From contig JAICEG010000218.1 of NCBI GenBank assembly GCA_025924295.1, forward strand, positions 1 through 8,659: 8,659 nucleotides of DNA. Direction: 5' to 3'. Below the pieces are notes generated by a model. It did no database searches. It saw nothing but the letters and a program-made list of their open reading frames with translations, and was not told the origin of the DNA. Both the position numbers and the translations under genes were made by a program. This document shows positions 1-4,820 of the stretch, one piece after another. The DNA is from Vicinamibacteria bacterium. GTDB lineage: Bacteria; Acidobacteriota; Vicinamibacteria; Vicinamibacterales; UBA2999. Position 1 is the stretch's first letter. Each line of letters starts with the position of its first letter.

Positions 1-84
1 CTTCCGCTGCGCGTGCAGAAGGGGGCCGCGCCCGCCATCATCGCCACGATCGGCAGCCCGCGCGGGAGGGTCGAACTGCGGTAA
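1..84 (+). CDS. 3' end of an unidentified gene
   Basis: An open frame runs from the left edge to a TAA stop at 82-84 and encodes 27 residues, LPLRVQKGAAPAIIATIGSP followed by RGRVELR. Only the C-terminal tail is visible and I do not recognise the family. The frame is supported by GC-rich codon use like that of the neighbours and by the convergent gene that begins to read the other strand just after it. The start and function lie outside the window. Confidence 0.45.
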   Translation, partial: LPLRVQKGAAPAIIATIGSPRGRVELR

Positions 85-108
85 GCCGAGGATACTGATC
101 ACGACACA

Positions 109-132
109 CTGAGGCAGTGAGGCACTGAGGAA
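109..132. repeat. 8-bp tandem repeat, three copies of (C/G)TGAGGCA
   Basis: Three consecutive 8-bp units, CTGAGGCA, GTGAGGCA and CTGAGGAA, lie in the 88-bp gap between two convergent genes. The alternation of CACTG and CAGTG creates two overlapping 5-bp-stem inverted repeats, each with an AGG loop (107-119 and 115-127). The hairpins are short and have no U-tract, so I do not call them a terminator, although the position between convergent 3' ends would suit one. The rest of the gap (85-172) shows nothing else I can name. Confidence 0.6.
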
Positions 133-172
133 CAACAAAGAATTCTCGGCACCCGGTGTGTCGTCGTCATCG

Positions 173-736
173 TCAAGGCGAGTGGCTTCCGCGAGTCGAA
201 CGAATATGCTCGGTCAGCAAGGCCATCGCCTCTCGTTCTTCCGGTCCGGCCGTTTTATCCACGATCACCTGAAGACGAGCCATCTCGCCGTCGATGAATT
301 CGCGCGACAGCAGATGCACCCGGGTGGCATAAATGGCCGCTTCGAGCACGGCATGCCGCGCGCGGTTGAAGCCAATGAATTCGCGCGTCACGCCGCGATG
401 CACGACGGCCATCTCGATGCGTGACCGTGGCGGCGTGCTGTCGATGGAGCGGATGGTCAACTCGCGCCACGAGCAACCATCCGCCAGTACTACTCCGCGG
501 ACCTTCACAGCCGGCTTCGTCGGATATTCCGGATTCGAGATCGCCGCCTGCGCAAACACACGGGCGTCGTCAATGAGATTGACGACAGCGGCCTCGGTGG
601 CAACGACGTTGCGATAGGTCGCCGTCTCGAGAAACGGCTTGAGCACGATCACCTCGTCGCCCCACTCGACGCCCATGGGCGCGCAGTTCACGCGCCCGTC
701 TGCGTCGATCGTCGTGACGATGCTTTCGACGATCAT
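173..736 (-). CDS. DUF447 family protein (FMN-binding split-barrel type)
   Basis: This is a 187-residue protein that I recognise as DUF447. It opens with MIVESIVTTIDADGRVNCAP and a strand-rich first half typical of a split-barrel flavin-binding fold. The family-like block GFNRARHAVLEAAIYATRVH is at residues 122-141 and DKTAGPEE at 160-167. The length is about normal for the family, so it looks complete. The start ATG overlaps the stop of the upstream helix-turn-helix gene by 4 nt (ATGA) and no Shine-Dalgarno is visible before it, which suggests translational coupling. In methylotrophs and methanogens, DUF447 genes often sit with tetrahydromethanopterin genes, but none are visible here. The exact reaction is unknown. 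FMN binding is inferred from the family. Confidence 0.85.
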   Translation of the reverse strand: MIVESIVTTIDADGRVNCAPMGVEWGDEVIVLKPFLETATYRNVVATEAAVVNLIDDARVFAQAAISNPEYPTKPAVKVRGVVLADGCSWRELTIRSIDSTPPRSRIEMAVVHRGVTREFIGFNRARHAVLEAAIYATRVHLLSREFIDGEMARLQVIVDKTAGPEEREAMALLTEHIRSTRGSHSP

Positions 737-1038
737 CGCGCGCGCACCCAGGGAGTCGCCACCACGTACTCGGGCGCGGACGTCGCTGACGCCTGTCGAG
801 AGTGCACGAGCCGGCGCCGTTTCAGCGTTCGAATCGCCTGCTGCACGGCGCTCTTCGAGAGGCCGGTGTCGGATGCCATCTGCTGCAGGCTGGCGGTGGC
901 GACGCGGGCCACACGCCCGCGGCCATGGCGATACAAGTACAGGTACACGAGAAACGCGGACGGTTGCCGGTCGTGACCGACCAGATCCGGCATCAGCGAA
1001 TCGAGGATGTAGGGGTCGAACGTGACGCGCGCCCGCAT
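733..1038 (-). CDS. Small helix-turn-helix transcriptional regulator
   Basis: This 101-residue DNA-binding protein begins MRARVTFDPYILDSLMPDL. The helix-turn-helix lies at about residues 49-77, where ASLQQMASDTGLSKSAVQQA is followed by IRTLKRRRLV, a winged-helix-like pattern with a basic recognition/wing end. The C-terminal APEYVVATPW could form a short strand. An upstream in-frame ATG at 1137 would run the gene through the divergent promoter and into the VOC gene, so the start at 1038 is preferred; a promoter and an 18-bp inverted repeat lie just upstream of it. The stop overlaps the DUF447 start, so the two form one operon. Autoregulation through the inverted repeat is inferred. The family resembles small HTH proteins I associate with Acidobacteria, but no ligand is evident. 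Confidence 0.8.
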   Translation of the reverse strand: MRARVTFDPYILDSLMPDLVGHDRQPSAFLVYLYLYRHGRGRVARVATASLQQMASDTGLSKSAVQQAIRTLKRRRLVHSRQASATSAPEYVVATPWVRAR

Positions 1039-1043
1039 AGTTT

Positions 1044-1061
1044 TAAACACTATAGTGGTTA
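1044..1061. promoter_or_regulatory. 18-bp inverted repeat, probable operator
   Basis: TAAACACTATAGTGGTTA is an inverted repeat with a perfect 10-bp centre, CACTATAGTG (1048-1057), and only one mismatched pair in the 18 bp. It starts 5 nt upstream of the start codon of the minus-strand HTH gene and covers the proposed -10 box, so a bound protein would block transcription. The most likely binder is the HTH protein itself, as an autorepressor. That assignment is inferred. Confidence 0.6.
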
Positions 1062-1077
1062 TTCGCCTGGCTTTACA
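1049..1077 (-). promoter_or_regulatory. Putative promoter of the HTH-DUF447 operon
   Basis: On the minus strand, TGTAAA (1077-1072) is separated by 17 bp from TATAGT (1054-1049). The -10 is good (TATAGT, 5 of 6 to consensus) and the -35 is weak. Transcription would start about 4 nt before the ATG at 1038, leaving almost no leader and no Shine-Dalgarno. The -10 lies inside the 18-bp inverted repeat. Confidence 0.45.
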
Positions 1078-1101
1078 CCGTCTCGCCGCCGTGTGTAGCA
1101 T
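1072..1101 (+). promoter_or_regulatory. Putative promoter of the VOC gene
   Basis: TTTACA (1072-1077, 5 of 6 to the -35 consensus) is followed after 18 bp by TAGCAT (1096-1101, 4 of 6). The -10 ends 7 nt before the ATG, so the mRNA would begin at or next to the start codon and be leaderless. The same hexamer read on the other strand is the proposed -35 of the divergent operon, giving two back-to-back promoters. This rests on sequence pattern only. Confidence 0.4.
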
Positions 1102-1108
1102 CCCGCGC

Positions 1109-1474
1109 ATGATCGTCCATGTGAAGTTCGTGAGCATCCCGACGATGGATCAGGATCGCTCCCTCGCCTTCTACACCGAGAAGCTCGGATTCAAGTTGGT
1201 GACCGACCAGCCGTTCAATGACACACAGCGATGGATTGAGCTTCGCATCGGCAACGCCGAAACGAGATTCGTCCTGTTCGGCATCGACAACGGAGCGTCC
1301 CCGGGCTCGCCTTTCAATGGCGCGCTCGCCTGCGACAACGTCCAGAAGACGTACGAGGAGCTGAAGGCGCGCGGCGTTGAGTTCGAGTCACCTCCCCAGG
1401 AACAACCATGGGGCACGTTCGCGATCATGAGAGACCCCGACGGCAATCAATTCGTGCTGTCGTCCCGCGCCTGA
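1109..1474 (+). CDS. VOC family protein (glyoxalase/bleomycin-resistance fold)
   Basis: This 121-residue single-domain protein has the vicinal oxygen chelate pattern. A first beta-alpha unit, HVKFVSIPTMDQDRSLAFYT, begins at residue 4 and leads into EKLGFKLV. A second half contains VQKTYEELKARGVEFESPP and the hallmark RDPDGNQFVLSS at 108-119. The family includes glyoxalases, dioxygenases and drug-binding proteins, usually dimeric with divalent metal. The glutamate often found two residues after the DPDGN-x-F position is valine here (V116), so metal binding is doubtful and the substrate cannot be named. The frame is open further upstream to 1022, but that extension would cross the divergent promoter. 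The ATG at 1109 starts the domain correctly. It reads away from the HTH regulator and could be a target of it. Confidence 0.85.
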   Translation: MIVHVKFVSIPTMDQDRSLAFYTEKLGFKLVTDQPFNDTQRWIELRIGNAETRFVLFGIDNGASPGSPFNGALACDNVQKTYEELKARGVEFESPPQEQPWGTFAIMRDPDGNQFVLSSRA

Positions 1475-1494
1475 ACTCGCCAGGCGCTCACGCT

Positions 1495-1500
1495 GAGGAG
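1495..1500 (+). promoter_or_regulatory. Ribosome binding site of the small membrane protein
   Basis: GAGGAG lies 6 nt before the ATG at 1507. It is a strong Shine-Dalgarno and fixes the start of the next gene, whose frame is open well upstream (to 1408) inside the VOC gene. Confidence 0.7.
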
Positions 1501-1506
1501 CACGCC

Positions 1507-1785
1507 ATGAGCACTGCACGCGCAGCATTGACGCTCGTCGCGGCGTTTGTCGTATCGCAGGTCGTCGCCGTGATCGTTCACGGCGTGATCCTGTCGGCCG
1601 ACTACGAGCCGTTCGAAGGAACGTTGTTGCGGACCGCCGGCGGCGATCAGGTACCGTGGCAGATGATCTTCCTGCCCGTGATGGTCTGGCTGCACGCGCG
1701 GCTGCGCCTCGAGGGCTGGCTGGTTGCGCGCGCCGGCGAGCGATCTCCGGCGTTCGTACCGGCCGGGGGTCGCCCTACGCCTTGA
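1507..1785 (+). CDS. Small membrane protein, apparently C-terminally shortened
   Basis: The gene encodes 92 residues. An N-terminal hydrophobic segment (about residues 5-29, AALTLVAAFVVSQVVAVIVH and onward) is followed by ILSADYEPFEGTLLR and a second hydrophobic patch, QMIFLPVMVWL, at about 52-62. The end is Arg/Pro/Gly-rich (PAFVPAGGRPTP) and not membrane-like. I recall a family of longer, multi-helix membrane proteins with a similar 'SQ..A...HG.IL..DY.PF.GTLLR' start and LPV followed by a longer helix. Against that memory this copy has a shortened second helix and has lost its later helices, so it may be a decayed remnant. It has its own strong ribosome binding site 32 bp after the VOC stop and could be cotranscribed with it. 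Its 3' end overlaps convergent ppa by 11 bp. Function unknown. Confidence 0.6.
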   Translation: MSTARAALTLVAAFVVSQVVAVIVHGVILSADYEPFEGTLLRTAGGDQVPWQMIFLPVMVWLHARLRLEGWLVARAGERSPAFVPAGGRPTP

Positions 1786-2323
1786 GCACCTCGCCGCGAC
1801 GCAGGCGACGATACAGCTCGAGTGCGTCCTGGATGATCGAAACGGCTTCCACGGGACCGAGCAGGTCCTCGACCACGACCTGTTTGTGCTCGAGCGCCTT
1901 GTAGTCCTCGAAGAATCGCCGCAGCTCGCGCAGGACGTGGTCGGGTAACTGCGCCTTGTCGAGGATATGGGCGTAGGCGGGATCGTGCACGCTGACGGCA
2001 ACGATCTTGTCGTCGATGCCTTTCTCATCGCGCATCCGCATCACGCCGATGGCGCGTGCTTCGACGATGGTCAGCGGATAGACCGGTTCCTGCCCGAGCA
2101 CGAGCGCATCGAGCGGATCGCCATCGTCGCAGAACGTGCGCGGAATGAAACCGTAGTCCGCCGGGTAATGGACGGCGCTGTAGAGCACGCGATCGAGCCG
2201 CAGCAGCCCCGTTTCCTTGTCGAGCTCGTACTTGTTCTTGCTGCCGTTCGGGATCTCGACGATGACCGGGAAGGCTTTCTCGACAACGGTATCGTCAACG
2301 TAGGTGTCGTGCCAGGGATGCAT
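1775..2323 (-). CDS. ppa: Inorganic pyrophosphatase, family I
   Basis: This cytoplasmic enzyme hydrolyses pyrophosphate to two phosphates and so pulls biosynthetic reactions forward. The 182-residue length is typical of bacterial family I. The active-site set is complete: E23, K31, Y32 and E33 in EIPNGSKNKYELD, R45, Y53 and Y57, the signature DGDPLDALVL with D67, D69 and D72, D99 and E100, D104 and K106, and Y141-K142 in FFEDYKALE. Alignment to the E. coli enzyme is by eye from memory. The ATG lies 12 nt after the pabA stop with only a poor GAG-type ribosome site, so it is probably cotranscribed with pabA on the minus strand. The 3' end overlaps the convergent membrane-protein gene by 11 bp. 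Confidence 0.96.
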   Translation of the reverse strand: MHPWHDTYVDDTVVEKAFPVIVEIPNGSKNKYELDKETGLLRLDRVLYSAVHYPADYGFIPRTFCDDGDPLDALVLGQEPVYPLTIVEARAIGVMRMRDEKGIDDKIVAVSVHDPAYAHILDKAQLPDHVLRELRRFFEDYKALEHKQVVVEDLLGPVEAVSIIQDALELYRRLRRGEVLKA

Positions 2324-2335
2324 GCGTCAGCTCAC

Positions 2336-3049
2336 TCACTGGGCGAAGCCCTTGACCAGTTCGACGGGTGGCGGAACGAACGGCTCGTCGGAATCGCCAC
2401 GGGTCGCGGCCCATGGCATGAACAAATCGGGACTCCCCTCGGCGCCATCCGCTCGTTGCGGCAGCGTCTCGACTCGAGAGTGCGCCCCATGGAGGAAGCG
2501 ATCGATGAGCGCGTAGCCGTATTCGCTCGCCGCGGACTCAGGGTGAAACTGCACACCGATGATCGGAAACGAACGATGCTCCACGGCCATGACCGCGCCA
2601 TCGTCGAGTGATGTGGCGAGCACCCGCAACTCCCGGGGGAGCGTCTCGGGTCCGACGACCAGCGAGTGGTAGCGAGCGACACGAATCGGTGAAGGCACGC
2701 CCGTGAAAATCGAGGATCCGTCGTGGGTGATGAGCGACGTCTTGCCGTGCACCGGGTAGCCGGCGCGCACGACGTCACCGCCGAACGCCGCGCCGATGCA
2801 CTGATGTCCCAGACACACACCGAGGATCGGCGTCGTCGGCCCCAAGCGACGAACCACGTCGGTCGAGATGCCGGCCTCGGCGGGCGTGCACGGCCCGGGC
2901 GAGATCACGATGTGACTCGGGGCCAGGCGCTCGACTTCGGCCAGTTCCATCTCGTCGCTTCGGCGAACGACCGCCTCCTCTCCCAGCTCACGGACGTAGC
3001 GGGCGAGGTTGTGGACGAACGAGTCGCGATTGTCGAGGACGAGGATCAT
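2336..3049 (-). CDS. pabA: Aminodeoxychorismate synthase glutamine amidotransferase subunit, with C-terminal tail
   Basis: This class I glutamine amidotransferase of the PabA/TrpG type releases ammonia from glutamine for a chorismate-amination partner. Visible motifs are MILVLDNRDSFVHNL at the N terminus, the oxyanion loop SPGPCTPAEAG (50-60), the nucleophile elbow GVCLGHQ with C79, HGKTS (101-105), and the catalytic H169 and E171 in FHPES. PabA and TrpG cannot be told apart by this subunit alone. I favour PabA because a PabB-type partner lies in the same orientation at the right edge; it may also serve anthranilate synthase. The domain should end near residue 190, but the protein continues for about 48 residues in a Pro/Gly/acidic tail ending VELVKGFAQ, which is unusual. 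ppa follows after 12 nt. No strong ribosome site precedes the ATG. Confidence 0.93.
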   Translation of the reverse strand: MILVLDNRDSFVHNLARYVRELGEEAVVRRSDEMELAEVERLAPSHIVISPGPCTPAEAGISTDVVRRLGPTTPILGVCLGHQCIGAAFGGDVVRAGYPVHGKTSLITHDGSSIFTGVPSPIRVARYHSLVVGPETLPRELRVLATSLDDGAVMAVEHRSFPIIGVQFHPESAASEYGYALIDRFLHGAHSRVETLPQRADGAEGSPDLFMPWAATRGDSDEPFVPPPVELVKGFAQ

Positions 3050-3068
3050 TTCTCGATCTGTGTTTCTT

Positions 3069-3114
3069 GATTATCGACTACTTGTTGATTGTCGATTGCC
3101 GATTGTTGATTGGC
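3069..3114. repeat. Degenerate 7-bp tandem repeats (GATTGNN)
   Basis: Four back-to-back 7-bp units, GATTGTC, GATTGCC, GATTGTT and GATTGGC, occupy 3087-3114, with two weaker units, GATTATC and GACTACT, at 3069-3082. They fill most of the 74-bp gap between pabA and the monooxygenase and are strikingly AT-rich against the surroundings. On the minus strand a GATAAT hexamer (3075-3070) could act as a -10 box for pabA, but no fitting -35 is seen. A related array in opposite orientation lies on the far side of the monooxygenase gene. Confidence 0.65.
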
Positions 3115-3123
3115 ACTCCATCC

Positions 3124-4671
3124 TCAGAGTTTCAGCCACGCATTCAGATACGTTTCGAGGTGGCCGACCTCGGCGGCTTTCGCCTTGAACGCGATGTATC
3201 CGTCGGGCCGGACCAGAAACACACGGCCGTCGCTCGCGCCGTACCGTTTCGAGAGCGCCTCTGATGACGGAAGGATCTCTGCCTTCACCACCGGGCCGAA
3301 GCGCTTCTCCAACGCCTCGCCCGGCGAGGCACCGTTCGACCCGCCGGGCATCGCCAGCAGCGTGAAGTACTGATGCCGAAGCCGATCGAACAGCGTGCCG
3401 CCGCCTTCGAAGTCGACGTCCGGGGCGCGGTCGCCGATCGCGGGCCCATCGAAGTCGCTCAAGCCGGCCGGTTTCTGAATCACGTCCCGATAGGTATAGG
3501 ACACACCCGAGCAGTAGTTGACGACCTTCTCGGTGTAGCCGGGCTCGAACATCGTCTGCTTCCGTTGAGCGATGTCCTTGCCGTGCGTCATGAAGATGTC
3601 GTGCAACGACGACGCCGCCCAGATCACCTGCTCGGCAACCGGTCGACGTTCGGCCTCGTAGGTGTCGAGCAACTCCGGCCGCGCGTATCCCTTCAACACC
3701 AGGGCCAGTTTCCATCCCAGGTTGAACGCGTCCTGCATACAGCAGTTCATGCCCTGGCCGCCGGTCGTCGAGTGAACATGCGCGGAGTCTCCCGCCAAGA
3801 GCACGTTGCCTTCGCGGAAAGTATCAGCAAGGCGCACCCAGGTTTCCCACCTCGAATGCCACACGACGTCGCCCATCGTGATGCCGTCGTAGTGGCGTTC
3901 GAGCAGGCGCATGAACGCCTGCTGCGGCGTGAGGTTCGGGTCGGCGGCTTCACCACGATCGCTGAGCAGCAGCCGGAAATGGCCACCGGGCAACGGCGCC
4001 ACCATCAGGAAATGATCGGTGCCGACGCAGTAGTGAAAGTGATCCCGCCAGTCGGTGAAACCGTTCAAGTGGATGTCGAGATTCTGGAAGAAGCTCCCGG
4101 TGTAGTCCTTGCCTTTTACTGACAGCCCGAGGCCCCGGCGCACTCGCGAGCTGATGCCATCGGCCGCGACCAGGTACTGGCAGCGTATGAGCTCCTCTTC
4201 GTCGCCACGGTCGGCATGAGTCACTCGGGCGGTGATGCCGCCGCCATCCTGGGTGAGGTCCTGAAACGTCGCGTTGTATTCGATGCGGCCGCCGAACCGC
4301 GCACTCGTGTAGTCGCGGACGAACCCCTCCGTCTCGCTCTGATTGTGCGAGAGGATGCAGTTGTAGCGGGAGTCGACGACCGTGTAGTCGAGCCCCGGGC
4401 GCACCTCGGTCCGCTCGCCGTCACGATGGAAGTGCATCACGTAGCCGCGGCACCACAGGTCGCGATTGAGCAGTTGCCTGCTCAAGTCTTTGTCGACGAG
4501 ATCCATCAATTCGATCGTGCGGGCATGCAGCGCGATCGCACGCGATTCCCGCCCGGGGCCAGGCATGCGATCGATGCAGCGATACTCGATGCCGCGCCGG
4601 GCGAGCTCCATCGAGAGCACGCAGCCGACCGCGCCACCACCGACGATCAGCACTGGGACCTCAGTCTTCAT
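3124..4671 (-). CDS. FAD-dependent aromatic monooxygenase (class A flavoprotein hydroxylase)
   Basis: This 515-residue protein of the PheA/MhpA/TetX-type family (FAD_binding_3) uses NAD(P)H and O2 to hydroxylate aromatic or polyketide-like substrates. The FAD Rossmann motif GGGAVG is at residues 11-16, the DG motif VAADGISSRVRR begins near 169, and the second FAD motif GDSAHVHSTTGGQGMN is at 294-309. From about residue 414 (GDRAPDVDFEGG) a thioredoxin-like C-terminal domain follows, as in phenol hydroxylases, ending VFLVRPDGYIAFKA. The length suits a complete enzyme. The frame stays open upstream to 4722, but that part reads through AT-rich repeats, and MKTEVPVLIVGGG is the natural start. No clear ribosome site. 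The substrate is unknown. It is divergent from the BlaI-like gene, and its upstream region runs into the BlaI operators, so shared control is possible. Confidence 0.92.
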   Translation of the reverse strand: MKTEVPVLIVGGGAVGCVLSMELARRGIEYRCIDRMPGPGRESRAIALHARTIELMDLVDKDLSRQLLNRDLWCRGYVMHFHRDGERTEVRPGLDYTVVDSRYNCILSHNQSETEGFVRDYTSARFGGRIEYNATFQDLTQDGGGITARVTHADRGDEEELIRCQYLVAADGISSRVRRGLGLSVKGKDYTGSFFQNLDIHLNGFTDWRDHFHYCVGTDHFLMVAPLPGGHFRLLLSDRGEAADPNLTPQQAFMRLLERHYDGITMGDVVWHSRWETWVRLADTFREGNVLLAGDSAHVHSTTGGQGMNCCMQDAFNLGWKLALVLKGYARPELLDTYEAERRPVAEQVIWAASSLHDIFMTHGKDIAQRKQTMFEPGYTEKVVNYCSGVSYTYRDVIQKPAGLSDFDGPAIGDRAPDVDFEGGGTLFDRLRHQYFTLLAMPGGSNGASPGEALEKRFGPVVKAEILPSSEALSKRYGASDGRVFLVRPDGYIAFKAKAAEVGHLETYLNAWLKL

Positions 4672-4688
4672 GGCTGGACCGTCACACA

Positions 4689-4739
4689 ATAAATCACCAG
4701 TCGACAATCCACCAATCACCAACTAATCGATAAATCACA
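4689..4739. repeat. Degenerate AATC/GATT repeats upstream of the monooxygenase
   Basis: This AT-rich stretch repeats AATCACC, AATCCACC, AATCACC and AATCG-type words, often spaced 7-8 bp apart. It is the complement-orientation counterpart of the GATTGNN array beyond the monooxygenase stop: TCGACAATC at 4701-4709 matches GATTGTCGA at 3087-3095, and CCAATCA at 4712-4718 matches TGATTGG at 3107-3113. It occupies most of the leader of the monooxygenase gene. Confidence 0.5.
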
Positions 4740-4770
4740 GATCCTCAAGTCTTCAATGATTCATAGATTG

Positions 4771-4784
4771 ACGAAAGTCTTCGT
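4771..4784. promoter_or_regulatory. Upstream operator for the BlaI-like repressor (imperfect)
   Basis: ACGAAAGTCTTCGT has perfect 5-bp arms (ACGAA/TTCGT) around a 4-bp asymmetric centre. It has the same arms and the same 14-bp length as the core of the second site, and begins exactly 22 bp before it, about two helical turns, so dimers would bind on nearly the same face. It touches the first base of the -35 box of blaI. It also lies on the monooxygenase side of the divergent gap. Confidence 0.65.
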
Positions 4785-4813
4785 TGACAATGACGAAGAT
4801 CTTCGTCAATACT
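4784..4813 (+). promoter_or_regulatory. Promoter of the blaI-M56 operon
   Basis: A consensus -35 box TTGACA (4784-4789) is followed after 18 bp by AATACT (4808-4813, 4 of 6 to the -10 consensus). The -10 ends 7 nt before the GTG start codon, so transcription would begin at or beside the GTG and the mRNA would be leaderless. This agrees with the absence of any Shine-Dalgarno. The spacer holds the perfect palindromic operator. Confidence 0.65.
4791..4808. promoter_or_regulatory. Main operator for the BlaI-like repressor (perfect 18-bp palindrome)
   Basis: TGACGAAGATCTTCGTCA is a perfect 18-bp palindrome lying between the -35 and -10 boxes. A repressor bound there would exclude RNA polymerase. 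BlaI/MecI proteins bind such dyads as dimers and usually repress their own operon, but the half-site here (TGACGAAGA) differs from the TACA/TGTA type of staphylococcal operators. The assignment to the adjacent repressor is inferred from position. Confidence 0.75.
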
Positions 4814-4820
4814 TCCCGCC

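Noticed and set aside
1039..1137. N-terminal extension of the HTH gene to an ATG at 1137
   Set aside because: It would run across the divergent promoter and into the VOC coding region. The extra residues look random, and MRARVTFDPY is the natural family start.
1967..2611. A 214-codon + strand frame crossing ppa and pabA
   Set aside because: Both minus-strand genes have complete active sites. A gene spanning their junction on the other strand has no support.
3087..3114. CRISPR-like array from the repeated GATTGNN units
   Set aside because: Units are 7 bp with no spacers and no cas genes; it is a degenerate tandem repeat.
3373..4122. A 249-codon + strand frame inside the monooxygenase gene
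   Set aside because: It mirrors the FAD enzyme, whose motifs are intact on the minus strand, and shows no recognisable domain.
4672..4722. Seventeen-residue extension of the monooxygenase to 4722
   Set aside because: It is encoded by the AT-rich repeat array, and the FAD-binding strand begins right after the ATG at 4671.
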